Source of the DNA: Sarcocystis neurona
Taxonomy: Eukaryota; Apicomplexa; Conoidasida; Eucoccidiorida; Sarcocystidae
DNA length: 64,000 nucleotides
Direction of reading: 5' to 3'
NCBI GenBank assembly: GCA_000727475.1
Contig: KL647290.1
Span: 4,866,405-4,930,404 of the forward strand
The translations under genes were made by a program, and so were the position numbers. Under the pieces are notes generated by a model. That model did not search any database. It was not told the origin of the DNA and saw only the letters and a list, made by a program, of their open reading frames with translations. Every line of letters starts with the position of its first letter. Position 1 is the stretch's first letter. This document shows, piece by piece, positions 1-13,181 of this stretch.

Positions 1-159
1 CTGCTGCTGCTCCTGCGGTTATGTAGACGGCGGAGGTGCTGGTGTGCACATGGAGGTAGTTAGTTTTCCCTGTCTCAGTTGATGTATCCCTGTCGGAGCT
101 GCTGTAGCCGTTTGCAAGGTTCTCCCTCCTGCTTTTTCTTGCTGCTGTCCCGCTGTCTC

Positions 160-330
160 GCGAGTTTTTTGCTGTTGTCACTGCTGCCGCTGCTGCGAGG
201 GCTGCTGTACTTGTTGCAGCTCCTGCTGCTGCTGCTGCAGCGGCTGCCACTGCCGGGACCGCAGTTGCAACTGTTGCTCGTGTGCAGCGCTAGCTGATGT
301 GCTGCTGTTGCTGCTGCTGGTCGGTGGCAG
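160..330 (+). repeat. CTG-rich intron tract ending at a splice acceptor
   Basis: Imperfect (CTG)n on the sense strand of the CRNKL1 gene, running to the acceptor ggtggcag at 323-330. It opens reading frames on both strands that look like Leu, Cys or Gln runs; these are not genes. Confidence 0.8.
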
Positions 331-3300
331 GTACGTCTACATCTGGATTTGCTACGCCTTGTTCGAGGAGCTGCAGGCGCAGGACGTCGAGCGATGCCGC
401 GAAGTTTACAAAAAGCTTCTCGAGATTATTCCGCACAAGAAGTTCTCGTTCGCAAAAGTCTGGTCGCTCTACGCCAGCTTCGAGGTAGCGCATTTCTTTT
501 TGCTTCTGAACACGTATTTCTCTCGTTTCCTTACCGTCTATATACATACATATATATTCGTGTATGTGTGTGTATAGGGCTGTTGCCGCACGACTTATGT
601 GTGGATCTCTCCTTCTGTTACGAATATACTTGTCCGTACATCCTCCCAGGGTCGATATGTATGTGTTTGCGTCTCTATTGATACGTATATGCCTGTGCAG
701 CTATTACTGCGTTGCGTGTTTGTGGGTCCCTGTCTTTGTCTCTCTACATATATAAGCCGTATATGTATGTGCCTGCGTACTTTTATAGGCGGTTGAATTC
801 TCTGTATTTGCAGGTGCATCACTGGCATCTGGATCTGCGTCTACAGATGCGTCTTCTCCTCGTTTTTCTTCGGTGTGTTTATGCCTCTGTCCTCCAGCGT
901 GTCTGCGTGTCTACTTTTCTTCAGTCGGTCTGTGTCTGCGTCTCTTCCCCGATTTATCTGCCAACGCCAGCACGTCCCTTCTCTCGTGTGTCTCGCGCTA
1001 CAAATTTACTTCCCTTCCGTCTGTGCCCACCTTCTCCCGTCTCTATATACGAATACACACACACACACACACACACACACGCGCACACACACTGGTTTAA
1101 CCTTGTCTCTCCGTAGTGTTTGTGTGTGTGGGTGTGCCGGGGACCCCAATTTCCCCTCTGTCTTCGTGATTTTGTGCGGTGCAAGAATGCATGCATCTGC
1201 GTGGGCAGATGTATCTGCGGGTATGTGCCGTTCGCGCCACTTCCCTTCCCGTGGTGGTTGCTTTTCTTCTTCATATGTCGGTGTCCCCCCCGCTTCCTGC
1301 GTCTGCTGTGTATGTCTCTCCTCGGTCACTTCGTCCGTCGCGAGCTGCTGCTCCTTTTGTGGGTCACCCTCCCCTGCTGCAGGGCTCTTCCGTTTCCCGC
1401 CTGTTCTTCCTCGTGTCGCTCTTGCGGTGCAGGTGCGGCAGCTGAATTTGACGGCGGCGCGTCGCATCTTCGGCAGAGCCATCGCAGAGTGTGGGAAGGC
1501 GAAAATTTTCGTTGCGTACTCGCAGCTGGAACTGCGCCTCGGGAACATTCAGCGCTGCAGGATGATCTACGCCAAGTTCATCGAACTACATCCCTTCAAT
1601 CCTCGCGTAAGAAACTGTCCTCTTCGCAGGAGACGCCTAGTAGGGTCACTCTCTTCCTTGCCGTGGCCTGCTGCTCTCTTCTTTTCGGGCGGCGCAGACG
1701 TCATCCGCACACGGACTGGAGAAGAAGATGCGTAGCTGTGGGCGCACACACCGCAAACAGACACGAAGAGGAAAATGCAAAGCGACAAGAGAAATAGAGA
1801 AAGTTGAACACAGAGAGAGGAGAGGGTTGAAGAGGACCAAGTGGAATTCAAACATCCTCTTTCTCTATGTATGTAATATATACATGTGTATGTATATCCT
1901 TTTGTGTCGACATAAGTGTATATTTATATGCTCATATATATATATGTATGTGCATGCGCGTATATATGTATGTGTATGTACATATATATATATATGTGAT
2001 ATATGTGTATGTATTTGTCCGTCAGTCACTATATATATATGTATATACATGTGTATATATGTGTCTGTATGCACATGTATGTGTGTATATGATATATATG
2101 TATATATTTGTCCGTCAGTCACTGTATATATACGTGTGTATATCCATGTGTATATATGTATCTGTATGCACACATATGTATATGACATATGTGTATATAC
2201 GTACACGTACGTAACTATGGGTTTCCGCACGTGTTTGTACACGGACTTGTGTAAATCCTTCGCAACTTTTCCGGTTGAATTGTGGAAGGCAGGTGAAATC
2301 ATGAAGATGTGTGGCCGTAAATACACGTGTGTTGGCACTTGTATATGCAGCACCTCTATCTCTCTACGTGTGTGTGGGTATATATGTGTGTCTGTATGGC
2401 CCTCTGGCAAAAGAGGCCGGATTTTCGTTTCGCTGGGGTCTGCCGAAGTGCTGAAGGAAAGTAACGAAGAGCGGAGCGGTGGTGGTACCTTCCTCTTCAC
2501 CACCGACCCACACGTGTAGTCGGTAGGCCCGGGTCGCGGCGGCAACTGCAGGAGGCCACGAATTTCTGCCCCGTCGAGGGTGTGGGCAGGCCTGTGTGGC
2601 AGACAGCCAGGAAGGGAGAGAGGGGAAGGAAGCACTTTTTTAGCCGAGAAGAGGAAGACACAGAGACAGGGGGAGAAAACGAGGAACTTTTCGTCTCAGA
2701 GACAGGGGGAGAAAACGAGGAACTTTTCGTCTCTTCGTCTTGCTGTCGACTTCCACAAACGTGTACACAAAGAAGTGACTCGCACGCACACAGTCTTTTT
2801 CAAGAGAATCGAAGAAATTCCAGGCTGAACGTCGTGGGTGTTGTGCAACAGGCGTGGATCGCGATGGTTGACTTGGAGTTGCTGGCGGAAGAAGTCGAAC
2901 GTGCGCGGGCGCTTTGTGAGTTGGCGCTCAACGTGGAGCAAATGGAGATGCCCGAACTTGTAAGGAAGTTCTTCTTTTCCCTTTTCGTCCCTTTTTTGCC
3001 TTCTTCTTCCCATCTCTCTGGGCTGGTCTCTCTTCTTGTCTTCTGTATCTGTTCTTCGTCCTATCCCCCTTTCGTGTGTCCGCCTCCACTTTTTCCCCGT
3101 CTTCTGCTGTCGTTTCTGCTCCACTCTCCTCGCGTGCGTCTTGTTCCCCGCCGGCTGTTCGTTTCGTTGTGTTTCTGCTCGTCTGCGTCTCGTCCCCTCC
3201 TTTTCTCGGTTGCTGAGAAGGTCTCCTTTTTCGTTCTTTCGGTCTCTCTGTGTGTGTCCGTCTCTTTTGCGTCTTGGTGAAGAGACTCTCTCATCGTTGT

Positions 3301-6300
3301 CGTCCTTTTTATCTCCTCCTGCATTCCAACGGACCGCGTGGGGAGCTCTTCTCATACTTTCATCCTCTTCTGCGACACGCCTTCTATCCGTGTGTGACGG
3401 AGTGGAGTGTCCGCCTTTTTGTGTGGTGTCTCGCTTCTTTTACTTTCTTCGCTTATCTCTCTTCTCGTCTTCTGCTCGTTCAGAGAGAGGAATATATACG
3501 TTCCTCATGTTTCCGGTTATCAGTGCTTCTAGTTCGTAACAGACTTTGCTTTTCCTCTTCTTTTATGTATGGTAGGTCCTCGTCTCCTCGTTCGTCTTCT
3601 TCGCCTTCTGCTTCTCAGCCGTTCCACTTCTGCACACCCCGTCATTTTCTTGTCTCCTTGCTGTCCTTCTCGCATGCTCTGGGCACCCGCGGGGAAAACA
3701 AGCGTCTCCCTCTTTTCCGTCGTTTTCTCCATTTTAGGCCGTCTCTTCCTCTTCCGCTTGATGCTCGTTTTGGTCGCTTCCGTGCCTCGCTTTTTCGCTG
3801 CTTTTGCTGCTGCCGTCCGTTCCTTTCTTCTTCTTCGCCTTCGTTCCGCTCGCACGTCTCTTTTATTCCTGTGCCTGCTTCTTGTGTCTCATCCCTTCCT
3901 GTCCCATAGATATGGAAGACCTACATCGATATGGAAGTGGGACTGCAGGCGTTAGATCGCGCGCGGGACCTGTACGAACGACTCCTAGAGAAGACGCAGC
4001 ACGTGAAGGTTTTCATCAGCTACGCAGACTTCGAATGGAAGGTGGCAGAGCAGAAGGCGAAGGCCAGAAAAGTAAGAGAAGAACAGAGTTTTTTATACAT
4101 TTGGTACTGGTGGTGTTCACTTACCAACGTATATTACGGCGTGGTGATTCAACCGTCGTGGACATACTGTGGAGTGTAAGTATGAACTGCTGAAACGCAC
4201 GTGGGCCCGGAGCGAGAAACAGCGATCGGAGGGAGAAGACATGTGCGCGAGCAGCGCCCGCGGAGGGGAAGGTCAAGGCAAAAAAGAAGCAGCAGCAGAA
4301 GGGGTGAAGGCCGAGAAGGAGCTCGAAGGGTAAAAGGACGGGAGAAAAGGATCGGACTGACGAGACGAGGGAAGAGATGAGGACAGTGGGGCAGTGGGGC
4401 AGCACGGGGGGAAGAAATTTGGAAGAGCAGCAAAGAAGAAGAAGAAAGAATGCGCAGGGTGAAAATGAGAGGGGGAGTCCTGTGGAGGAGGTCAACCTAC
4501 TTGCGCGTATATTTGTGTATACGTTTTCTGTGTCTGCGAATATGTACACATTCGTCTTTATATCTATATATGTACGTAACGTGTGTGTGTTTGATCCTGG
4601 GAGGACGACACGGGTTGGGACCTTTTATTCGTATACACTTATGTTATGTCTGTATGTACATACAGACCTGTGTATGTGTAGCAGCGTTAATACTTCATTT
4701 ACATTACCGTATATATGTGGATATGTATATATATGTACCCTAGCATTAGGGGCTGTTCTGCCTCCTACTTGCGAGCGGCGGCAGTGAAATAGTCAGCTGC
4801 TCTCCTGCTGCTGTTGCAGCTGTTTTCTGCTGTGAGCGCTGCTGCTGGTGTTCTCGCTGCGGCGTCTGCTGCGGCTGTCATTGCTGGTGCTGTTGCTACT
4901 GCTACAGTAGCAGCTGACGCTACTGCTGCCGTTGCTGCCGCTGCTGGTGCTGTTGCTGCCGCTGCTGGTGCTGGTGCTGCCGCTGCTTTGTTTATCTGCA
5001 CGTCCCCGTCGTTCAGCAGCGTAGCAGCGCCAACAAGAAGAGAAGCCCTCGGTTGTTTTCCCATGTGGCTGTCGCGGCGCGTGTGTGCGTCCTCGGGTGA
5101 CCGGATGACCACCGGAAAAGCCGTCCGTCGTGAGGTGTACGTACACCAGACAGGTGCATGTTCGCGTGGTGGATAAAGTCATTTTGAGGTGTATGGACAC
5201 CAAAAAAGGACACCGTCACGCGGCCTAGGAGAAAAGTCGTCCTGAGGTGTATGTACACCAGAAAGGTGCACGCTCGCGCGGTCCAGGGATGAAGTCGCCT
5301 GAGGCGTATGCGCACCAAAAAGGTGCATGCTTTTGCGGTCTAGAGAGAGTCTTCCTGAAGTGTATGTATACACTAGAAAGGTACTTGTTTTCGTTCTTCT
5401 CCCGCTGGTGTTGTGTGCTGCTACCCTACGTACGTCCTTCCTTCCCTGATATTTCTGACTTTTCTGCAGGTGCTGCAGAGGGGCATAAACGCGTGCAAGG
5501 CAAACGCGTGGGACGAGGAACGCGCCTCACTGTTGGTGGTAGGCTTTCTTCCCCTTTTACATCCGCAGCAGCAGCTCCTGCTTTATATTTGCTTCTCTGC
5601 TGCTGCAGCTTCTGCGTCTACTGCTCCGCTGAGACCACTGCTGTAGCTGCTGCTGGCGCTGCTGCGCCTCGTCCTTCTGCTGGCGCGGTCGCTGCGTCTT
5701 CTGCCCCGGCACGCCTTCGTGCTGCTGCGTCGGCTGCTGCCGTTGGGGCTGCGGTTGCTGCTGCTGTTGCTCTTGCCTTACCTGTTGCTGTTGCTAATCC
5801 TCTTTCTGCTGCTTGTGTGCTGTCAGTCCCGCGACTCCTTCTGGTGCTGCTGCTGCTGCTGCTATTGCTGCTTCGTGTACCGTTGGTAGTGCGACGTCTG
5901 CTGTTGCAGCGTCTCATCCGGCTCGTAATACTGCAGTTGCTGCTGGATACGCTTCTGCTGCATCTCCGGCGGCTGACGCTGCCGGTGACGCTGCTGCTGC
6001 TGTCTCACTGCACTGCTGCTGTCGCGCTGCTGGTCCTCCCCCTGTCGCGCCGTTGCTGGTGCTGCACGTGCTGCAGGTGATTTTTCTCGGGAACGGGTGG
6101 TGAAGTACGTTGTCCGTGTCCACGTCTGTAAACACGTCTGGGGCAACTGAAGTCGAATTTTTCTGTTCACATGCAATTGCTTTTCTTCTCCGTCTTCATT
6201 TTCTCTTGACTTGCGTCTCGTCTCCTGTTCTTGTGCATACCCTTTCTTCTGTTCCGGTTCTTTTTCTCCGGTGGACTCTCTTGCTTCTGTGTGTGTCTTC

Positions 6301-8542
6301 CTTTCTTCTCCATCTCATCTGTTGGCGTCCGCCTTTTTCCTGCTCCCCCAGCTCCTCGCTTTGCAGATACATGAACAGCCGAAAAGTCAAGCGACTACAA
6401 GTGCGTCTCCTTCCCCGTCTTCGTCCTGGTCTTCTGCTTTTACAATTTTCCAGATGTAGCTGGGCACGTATATACGTGACCAGAACTCACTGACTTGTAC
6501 AGAGCGACATATTATTGGTGGATACGTGCACACAAAAGAACGCCTCTCGCCCTCCCGATATATGCGTCTGTACACCCCTCATTGTTTGTCGTTGGTGTGT
6601 ACGTACACCACCTCTCTGCGTGTATATACATCAAATAAACGCACACATATACGTATATTTTGGTGCGGTTGTGCATATGTAGGGGCTTCGTAAGGACGTC
6701 TACGTAGGACGTGTACACTTCTTTTTTCAGCTCCTTCTCGCTGGTGAGTCTTCGTGATTCGTCTGTGTGCAGCACTGGCTGGGACTGGAAAGAGAAGGAG
6801 GAACGGCAGAATCTGTCAGCCGCGTTTTTCGTATGCTGCCGAAGAAAGTGAAGAAAACGCGTATGCAGAGAGATGAGGAGACTGGCGAAGAAGCTCCTAC
6901 GGAAGTTGTTGCATACGTCTTCCCGGATGACCCCGGAAGTGCTGCGGTACGATTTCCCCTTTTCTTCTCCCCGCTGTTCTTCTTGTCCCGTTTGTCTGTC
7001 TTTTGTATCTCGATCTTCTTTTTTGGCACTTACTCCTTTTCTCCGGATTTCCCCTTCTCTCCTTTCCTTCCTTTTGTCGCATGGGTACTAGCAGCAATAG
7101 TGCCGGTTTCTTCGTGCGTCGCCGTCCACACACAGGAAGAGACAGAAGAGTAAAACGCAGAAGAAAGGGGGAAGTTTGTCGTTGCGGTGGAAGCTCGAGG
7201 GACACTCTCTCTCAATTTCTGCTGTGCTGCTGCTGTAGATCTTCTTTTCTTCTTTTTTTTCACTTCCCATCAAAACAACCGGACCAGAGGAGAAGAGCTT
7301 CTTTGCCTCATGTGCGGCTACCTCCCTTTGTTGACTCGGGCCGTGAAAAATCTCCCGTCTGTGTGTTTTTCTTCTTTTTCTCGTCATTTTTTCCTCTCTT
7401 GGTCTCCGTGCGCCTTCCTCCTTTTCTCTGCTGCTCTTCCCTGTTCTTTCTTTTCGTTTCGTCTTCTCCGGACTGCCGTTACCTCGGTGTTTGTGTGTGA
7501 CAGATTTTCTTCCGCGTGCCCGTGTTTGTTCTGGTTTCTCATTTCAAGTGGTCCTTCTCTGAGCATTCTCTGCCGATGCAGCAGTGGCGTAAAGATTTCT
7601 CTTCCCACTTATTGTTATTCTCCTTATAATCGTTCTCTCCGCCTTCTTTTCTTCTTCTTCTTCCGTTTTTTGTATTCCCCATCTTCTGCTCGCCGTGTAC
7701 CCCGGGTCCCTGCTTTCCTCATCCTTTCGCTTAGTTTCTTTTCCTCACAAGAACTCTCTTTTACGGGACGACAGAAAAGAAGAAAAAGAAGAAAACAGCT
7801 CGTCGTATCTTAGCAGTCGCAGGTGTATCCTCCTACCCAAAACGTTCTGCCTGCTGTTCCACGGGGTGTACGTACACTTCAACGGTTGTGAGGGTGGTAC
7901 GGGTGTATGTACACCTCAGCACTAAGTGTAAGTCATCTTCCTTCCGTTTCACGTTCGTTGTGACGTCCCTGTCTTCTCCTCTACATCAAGGTACTCGACT
8001 TCGAAAATGAAAATTCTTTGCTGCTCAGCTCCTTCTCCGCCCTTGCCTCTGACATCTGCAGCGCTTCCATGTTCCGTCGTTTCCCTTCGCTTCAGTCGTC
8101 CAAGAAATTCCGCTTTTCTTCGTTCTCTGCGTATATTCGTATTCGCGCATTGATGCTCTCCATTGCTCGCATGCGTACAAAGTATGCGTGCGTCAGCAGG
8201 CAGATGCCTACCTGTGTACATATCTAAATACTGTTGCGCACGTCTGTAATCACCTATGTGTATGTCATCTATATCGCCTATACAAACACGCGCATCTATA
8301 CCTCTTTACATAGCAGCGGGATACAGATGTATGCATATGCATCGAGCTACATGAATATATATACTCAAACAGATAGGTGGCAGTGGGACATACGCGTATA
8401 TATATGTATACACGTGTATCCTGTGTGTATGTATTATTTGTGTGAACGTATGTGTCTTTTTCGTTCGTGACTGCAGAGCCTTAGAATTCTTCAAGCAGCA
8501 AAGTTATGGAAGAAGAAGCAGGCCGCCGCTGTGACGGGGTGA
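331..8542 (+). CDS. CRNKL1: Crooked-neck-like pre-mRNA splicing factor (CRNKL1/Clf1/Syf3), 3' part, seven exons
   Basis: HAT-repeat scaffold of the NineTeen/Prp19-associated complex, needed for spliceosome activation in the nucleus. Exons read as 331-484, 1433-1606, 2852-2959, 3910-4071, 5470-5538, 6773-6946 and 8477-8542 (TGA 8540-8542). All internal junctions fall between codons, and each has GT/AG borders. The spliced peptide (about 302 residues) follows the known family order: [14 protein letters not shown] and the PHKKF-FAKVW segment, then [13 protein letters not shown], the block [28 protein letters not shown], the LPKKVKKTR basic patch, the YVFPDD motif, and a final AAKLWKKKQ. The first visible exon starts inside a codon, so the N-terminal HAT repeats lie upstream of the window. 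The protein stops soon after LWKKKQ and so lacks a long acidic tail. Introns hold pyrimidine tracts, CTG runs and TA/TG repeats. The family call is by remembered motif order; exon borders were chosen by eye. Confidence 0.93.
1053..1092. repeat. (CA)n microsatellite
   Basis: About 40 bases of alternating CA, with one GCGC interruption, in the first visible CRNKL1 intron. Confidence 0.95.
1860..2215. repeat. TA/TG alternating low-complexity DNA with a 93-bp duplication
   Basis: Dense TATATG-type sequence in CRNKL1 intron 2. The block starting tttgtccgtcagtcac at 2014 recurs at 2107, giving two copies about 93 bp apart. Long shadow ORFs of Tyr/Ile/Cys/Val on both strands come from this composition. 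Confidence 0.85.
4796..5000 (+). repeat. CTG/GCTGCT-rich intron tract
   Basis: Imperfect (CTG)n and GCTGGTGCTGTT units in the intron before CRNKL1 exon 5. The 115-120 residue Ala/Val ORFs here exist only because of the triplet periodicity. Confidence 0.8.
5132..5390. repeat. Five tandem units of about 57 bp with a palindromic core
   Basis: Units begin near 5132, 5186, 5243, 5301 and 5357. Each starts with a variant of gaggtgtaygtacacca, then aaaggtgcaygc and, in most, a cgcgcggtc-like stretch. The core of the first unit, ggtgtacgtacacc at 5134-5147, is a perfect 14-base palindrome. The array lies in the intron before CRNKL1 exon 5. Confidence 0.85.
5560..6080 (+). repeat. CTG-rich intron tract
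   Basis: Degenerate (CTG)n/(GTTGCTGCT)n in the intron between CRNKL1 exons 5 and 6. It generates overlapping Ala, Leu, Gln and Arg ORFs on both strands, which I treat as shadows. Confidence 0.8.
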
Positions 8543-11500
8543 AGAAGAATCGTCTTAACATCTTTTTTGTCGTTGCTGGAGAATGTGAAGTTCTAGAAGT
8601 TCATCCTTTCGAGGTGAACGCAGCAGCTGTCCAGACTTTGCTGACCGTCGGCTACGCGTGTATTCTCGAGTTGAGCGCATCCAGGCTTTGCTGACTATAC
8701 GCTCCGCGGAGACGTATATAGCCACGTAGAGTCGGGTTTCCTCGGTGGAGGAAAAAAGAGAAAAAGTGTTTCTGGGACTTGCTCTTCGAATCAGAAACGT
8801 TTGCCTCTAAACTTCTCGAAAGTCTGTTCCTGTAGAGAGCAGGACTTCTTTCTCAGCAGGAAAGGAAGAAGCATCCTGTTTCGCAGGGGCCGGAGAAAGG
8901 TATTTTCTGCGCTGAACAGGGAGCAAGAACGGTCGACAGTTTTCTTCCTTTCTTAAATGGAGAAAACACATTTGTTCGAATCCTTTTTCCCTGCAAAGTC
9001 GCAGAGAAGTCACCTTCGCCGGGATAACTGAAAACTTCCTCTACAAACGAAGTGCAGCCGTTTTCATACGTACGTACCGGGGTCTGCACTACCTTCCGGA
9101 TGGGTGTATATGTATGTGGGGTCCTACGCAGTGGTATGCAGCTTAAGTGAAGCTGCTTACGCGTATTTTTCTTTCTTCAGGTCCATAATCATAACCGCAA
9201 GTGTACGTCGTTACTGTCTCAATGAACAGGTAGCGGTAGACGTGCACACGTACGCAGGCATACACATGTATACCTACATATATATATATGGAAAATACAC
9301 GTGTTTCATTATCTATCTGTACAGGCGCGGGGGGGATGGAAAACTTTGTTGAGTTTCGACGTGTTTCTCGGCATGTAGCGTTCTTCTGAACGAGTGCGGG
9401 CGGTGCTTTTGCAATACGCTACCGTCTACAGAGTCTGCGTATTTCACGCCTACATACATACACATGTATGTAAAGAATATAAGAGAGAGGGAGAGAAAGA
9501 CACACATAAATACGTACCACACGTGTGTGTGGCCAAATGTCGTAGTGTGCGTTGGTTGGCCTTGAAATGGCTTGTCCGCGTTTGTAAGGAGATTGGGCCG
9601 CCTTATGGGCGTCCGTGCCTGCATATAGCTTCTTGACTCCGCTTGTATAGACACATAGTGAAGAGGAATTTTGTGGGCCTGCCGGTCATTTTTCTGACTA
9701 CAAGTCCTCACGTGTGTACGTGTATCTACATCTGTACATACTTATCTGCCTAATGCGTAGATACGAGTATGTGCATGTTAGTGTGGGGTATACAGGTTTG
9801 TTACTTTCATGTGTTACGCATGCAAAAGGGGGCAGCGGACGAATTTTAACACAGCGCTCGACACTTGCTGCCGCTGTCATCTTTGACGTGTGTAGGACTT
9901 TGGGTCTACAGAAAAACAGGCACGCATTTAAGGCGGAGGGAAAGAGAGAGAAGAACCGCTAAGGAAAGTGGTGGATGAAGGGGGGTGCAGAGCTTCCCAC
10001 ACGTAGTAAGACGGTGTGTGGGTATTTGCTACGCAAAGGAGGTCTGCATACGCAGGTACTTAAAATGGTAGACAGTCGCGTTGCTCCGGTACGTCGTCCG
10101 CAGTCAACGGGAAACACCGGAGCTCGTCACTCACTACGCACATAATGTACACAATTACGTGTACAGACGTAGAATATGGAATTCTGAGTATGTGTATATA
10201 TATGTATTTATATCAGTGTATATATAGAGAGAGACAGACAGACAGATGTAGACGTGTGTCTATAGAATTGTGGGTAGCTATGTAATTAAATTTTGTGTAG
10301 ACGGTGTTGTCACGAGGTCAGAGGCGTATAACGATGTATACGCAATAATGTAGATTTGGTGGGAAATGTATTCGCGTGTGTGAGCGTTTTTGGCTATTGT
10401 TTAGACTCGCCTTCTTGCACAGTTGTTCGCGCGTAGCGACTTATTTAGGTGGAACAACTTGCTTTTTTCCCACATCTGTCGAGTGTACTTGTATATACAT
10501 GTCAGGACGCTGGTACGTGAAGAGAAGCGGTTTCACATTGTGGTAGGAACCTTCAAAAATGCATAGGATATGTATGTACATTGAGATAGAGAGATGATTC
10601 GTACGTATGTGTCTATATGTGTGTGTACACGTGCAAAAAAATGGACCCGTACGTCGGAGGAACGAGTACTCCCGTGTCTCTCTGTTTTGCCGCAGCCCTC
10701 GCTTTTTTCCAGTGAGCTGACGCATGTGGGGTGCCTGCACATGCATCGCGGAAAAAGGTGCTCTTGTGTGCAGTATATAACACTAAGTATACGTACAATT
10801 TCTGCTCAGACATTTTTACATGTCAGTGTACGTGTTTGCGTGTCTGTACAAGAGCATACCTGTATCTATATCTGTATCTACAAATGTGTACACGTGGACG
10901 TGTGACGCACCGGCGAACGGCGTACGCACAAGGGGACGACGGCACGTGCTGTACATAAAATTGAGACACATGACGGATGAGAATGTCTCTCCGTTGGAGC
11001 GGATTCTTTTTGTTTCGAAAATTGGTGAAAACCATATGCGTTGCACGCGCTGCTTTGCAGCGGGTGGGGACTGGACGCGAGATACTGAATTCACTACGCT
11101 TTGCCGTTACGAAGGCATGCTCCACATACACACTTACGTAAATTCGTACAGTCATTCGGATGTACTACAAGACGGCTCATCTATACGGGTGATAACATGT
11201 ACATATGCGCACACACGTAGACGCGTGAGACAAGTACGCAAGTGCGCAGCCATGTAATGCGTCTGAGTCGAAAGCTAAAACTAAAGAGATAAACTGATGG
11301 AAATGTAAGTGGAGTTTCTTCTGTATATGTGGGCACAGTAGTGAAGAGGTACAGGAAGTTAGTCCCGTTGTGACAACGGGCGGCCAACAAGCGAAGATGA
11401 AGGATGAAGGCGTCCGCGTCAGCGCGTTTAACTTTCTTTTATCGGACATATATATATATATATACATATCCAAGCATACACCTGTACAAAGTTGTCGTGC

Positions 11501-12200
11501 ACACACGCTATCAACCCTACAAGGTACCACACACACAGTCTATGTACACGCATGGCGGCAAAGACTTTTTCTTCCAGGGTCCCGTCTGCCTCACCACTCG
11601 CCGTCAATTAGTACTTGTGTGGTTTGTCTTAGGGGAAACCCCACGAAGAGCTTCAAGTGCCAACAAGAAATGGTGGCAGGGTAAAGTGGCTGAGAGCACC
11701 CATCAGGCCAAAAGCGAAAACAGCTCGCGCCAGTCTACCAAGGATGCACCTTCCTGCAGGGGATGCGTGTATACGTATAGATACGTATCTACTCATGCAT
11801 ATGTGTGTAGATATATTTATATATATATATATATATGTACACGGAAAAAGTAGCCAGATGTGCTGTGGTGGGAGGACACCGCAAATCGTCCTACAGCACC
11901 TTCATTCCGCTTAAGAAATGTACCTAATCGTTTGACACAGCTGCGGTCGCACGCCGTTTTCCAAAAGTGCGCTAACGTAAAATGCATACGCGTACATACA
12001 CACACGTGTGTAATTTATATATTTACAATTATATACATCTATGCACTGATTCGTGTACATGTCCCCGGACTGGTGTGTATGCGGGCAAGTATAGAATAAC
12101 AAAGGCAACTGGAAAGGGAGAGGTATTTAAACATGTGCGAGAGTAGCTAGACAGCTACTGCAACTTGGCACCCATAGGGAACTGATTCAATAAGTAAACG
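8543..12200. other. Intergenic, no gene seen
   Basis: 3' flank of CRNKL1 followed by TA/TG-rich DNA (for example 8220-8460, 10140-10270, 11440-11470, 11800-11840). No ORF here has both a plausible start and a protein-like composition, and I could not find a phase-consistent exon chain. Confidence 0.5.
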
Positions 12201-12205
12201 TGGGT

Positions 12206-12452
12206 ATGCATCACAGGCGGACCCCCGAGGGAGAAGTGTTGCTTCTGTCTTCTGCCTACGTGAAGGAATAGTCGAATACATATGTGCATATACATATACA
12301 CACATGTAATCAAGCCCGGTTGATCGCTAATACGGCTGGCTCCCCAAAGAAAAGAGAGAGTCAGCACGAAAACTTATGCATGCAATACAGGCGGACCTTC
12401 GAGGGGAGAAGTGTGAGTTCTGTGTTCTGCCTACGTGAAGGAAAAGTTGAAT
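12206..12452. repeat. Split direct duplication of about 72 bp
   Basis: The block containing acaggcggacc, then gagaagtgt and ctgcctacgtgaagga is present at about 12206-12280 and again at about 12376-12452, with roughly 100 bases between copies and several substitutions. Confidence 0.8.
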
Positions 12453-13181
12453 TTGAGCACTTTATGATGCGCTCCTTAGTCTACATCCCCCAGACTATTT
12501 GTCTCCGTAAGTTGGCGCAGGTAAATCCGTCAAACTGGGGACTCACGCACATTTATGGTGAGACAGATGCGTATGGGTATTCCACTGATGTAGAGAAATA
12601 GAGAGTTCCGCAAGTACGTTACCGGTCGGCAAGTTGAAGACGTGTGGAGGAGTGAGACGTGGGTCGATCCGTCGGAGAAGTCTGAAAAAGGAGTGTGTAA
12701 ATGCGCTGCGCTCAATATTCTGATGTCGTTCTCCCAGTCGGCTACAAGGTATCCAGTGCTGCAATGTGGATTTCCCAAGCGTTTTCATCTGTAAGTTCGT
12801 ACTCTGTGCAGGAGGGTCTAGAAGCAAATTGATAGAGCTGAGACAGCCCACTGAGAGATGTATTACTAGAGCGTAAACAACTTGAATAATACCCTCCCTT
12901 TAAATCCCTTCCTGTACTTGGGCATTAGGGGTAGTAGTGCAGCATAGAAGCGGGGCAAGCACGTGTGTTTCATTTCTCCTCCCTTCCGTATCTGAAGTGC
13001 GGGCTGCAGGCTTACACAGGGTCTTCAAATTCATGGATACGATGCAAGATCCGCATCACGTGTGGAGGCTTTCTTGTAGCAAACCCTCTTGATTTGCGCT
13101 GGAGGAAACAACCACATATCTCAGAATTGTTGATGCGCTCATTGTAGAAGATGAGGCTCTCAGCCAGTGTATACGGAGGTT

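Noticed and set aside
1728..2635. 256-263 residue ORFs on both strands
   Set aside because: Their Tyr/Ile/Val/Cys composition follows TA/TG repeats inside a CRNKL1 intron.
2582..3955. Ser/Phe/Leu-rich long ORFs
   Set aside because: They lie in the T/C-rich intron between CRNKL1 exons 3 and 4 and only reflect lack of stop codons in pyrimidine tracts; only 2852-2959 is exon here.
4765..6176. Ala-, Leu- and Gln-rich ORFs of 100-277 codons
   Set aside because: They arise from CTG triplets in CRNKL1 introns; the true exon 5470-5538 lies inside one of them in a defined phase.
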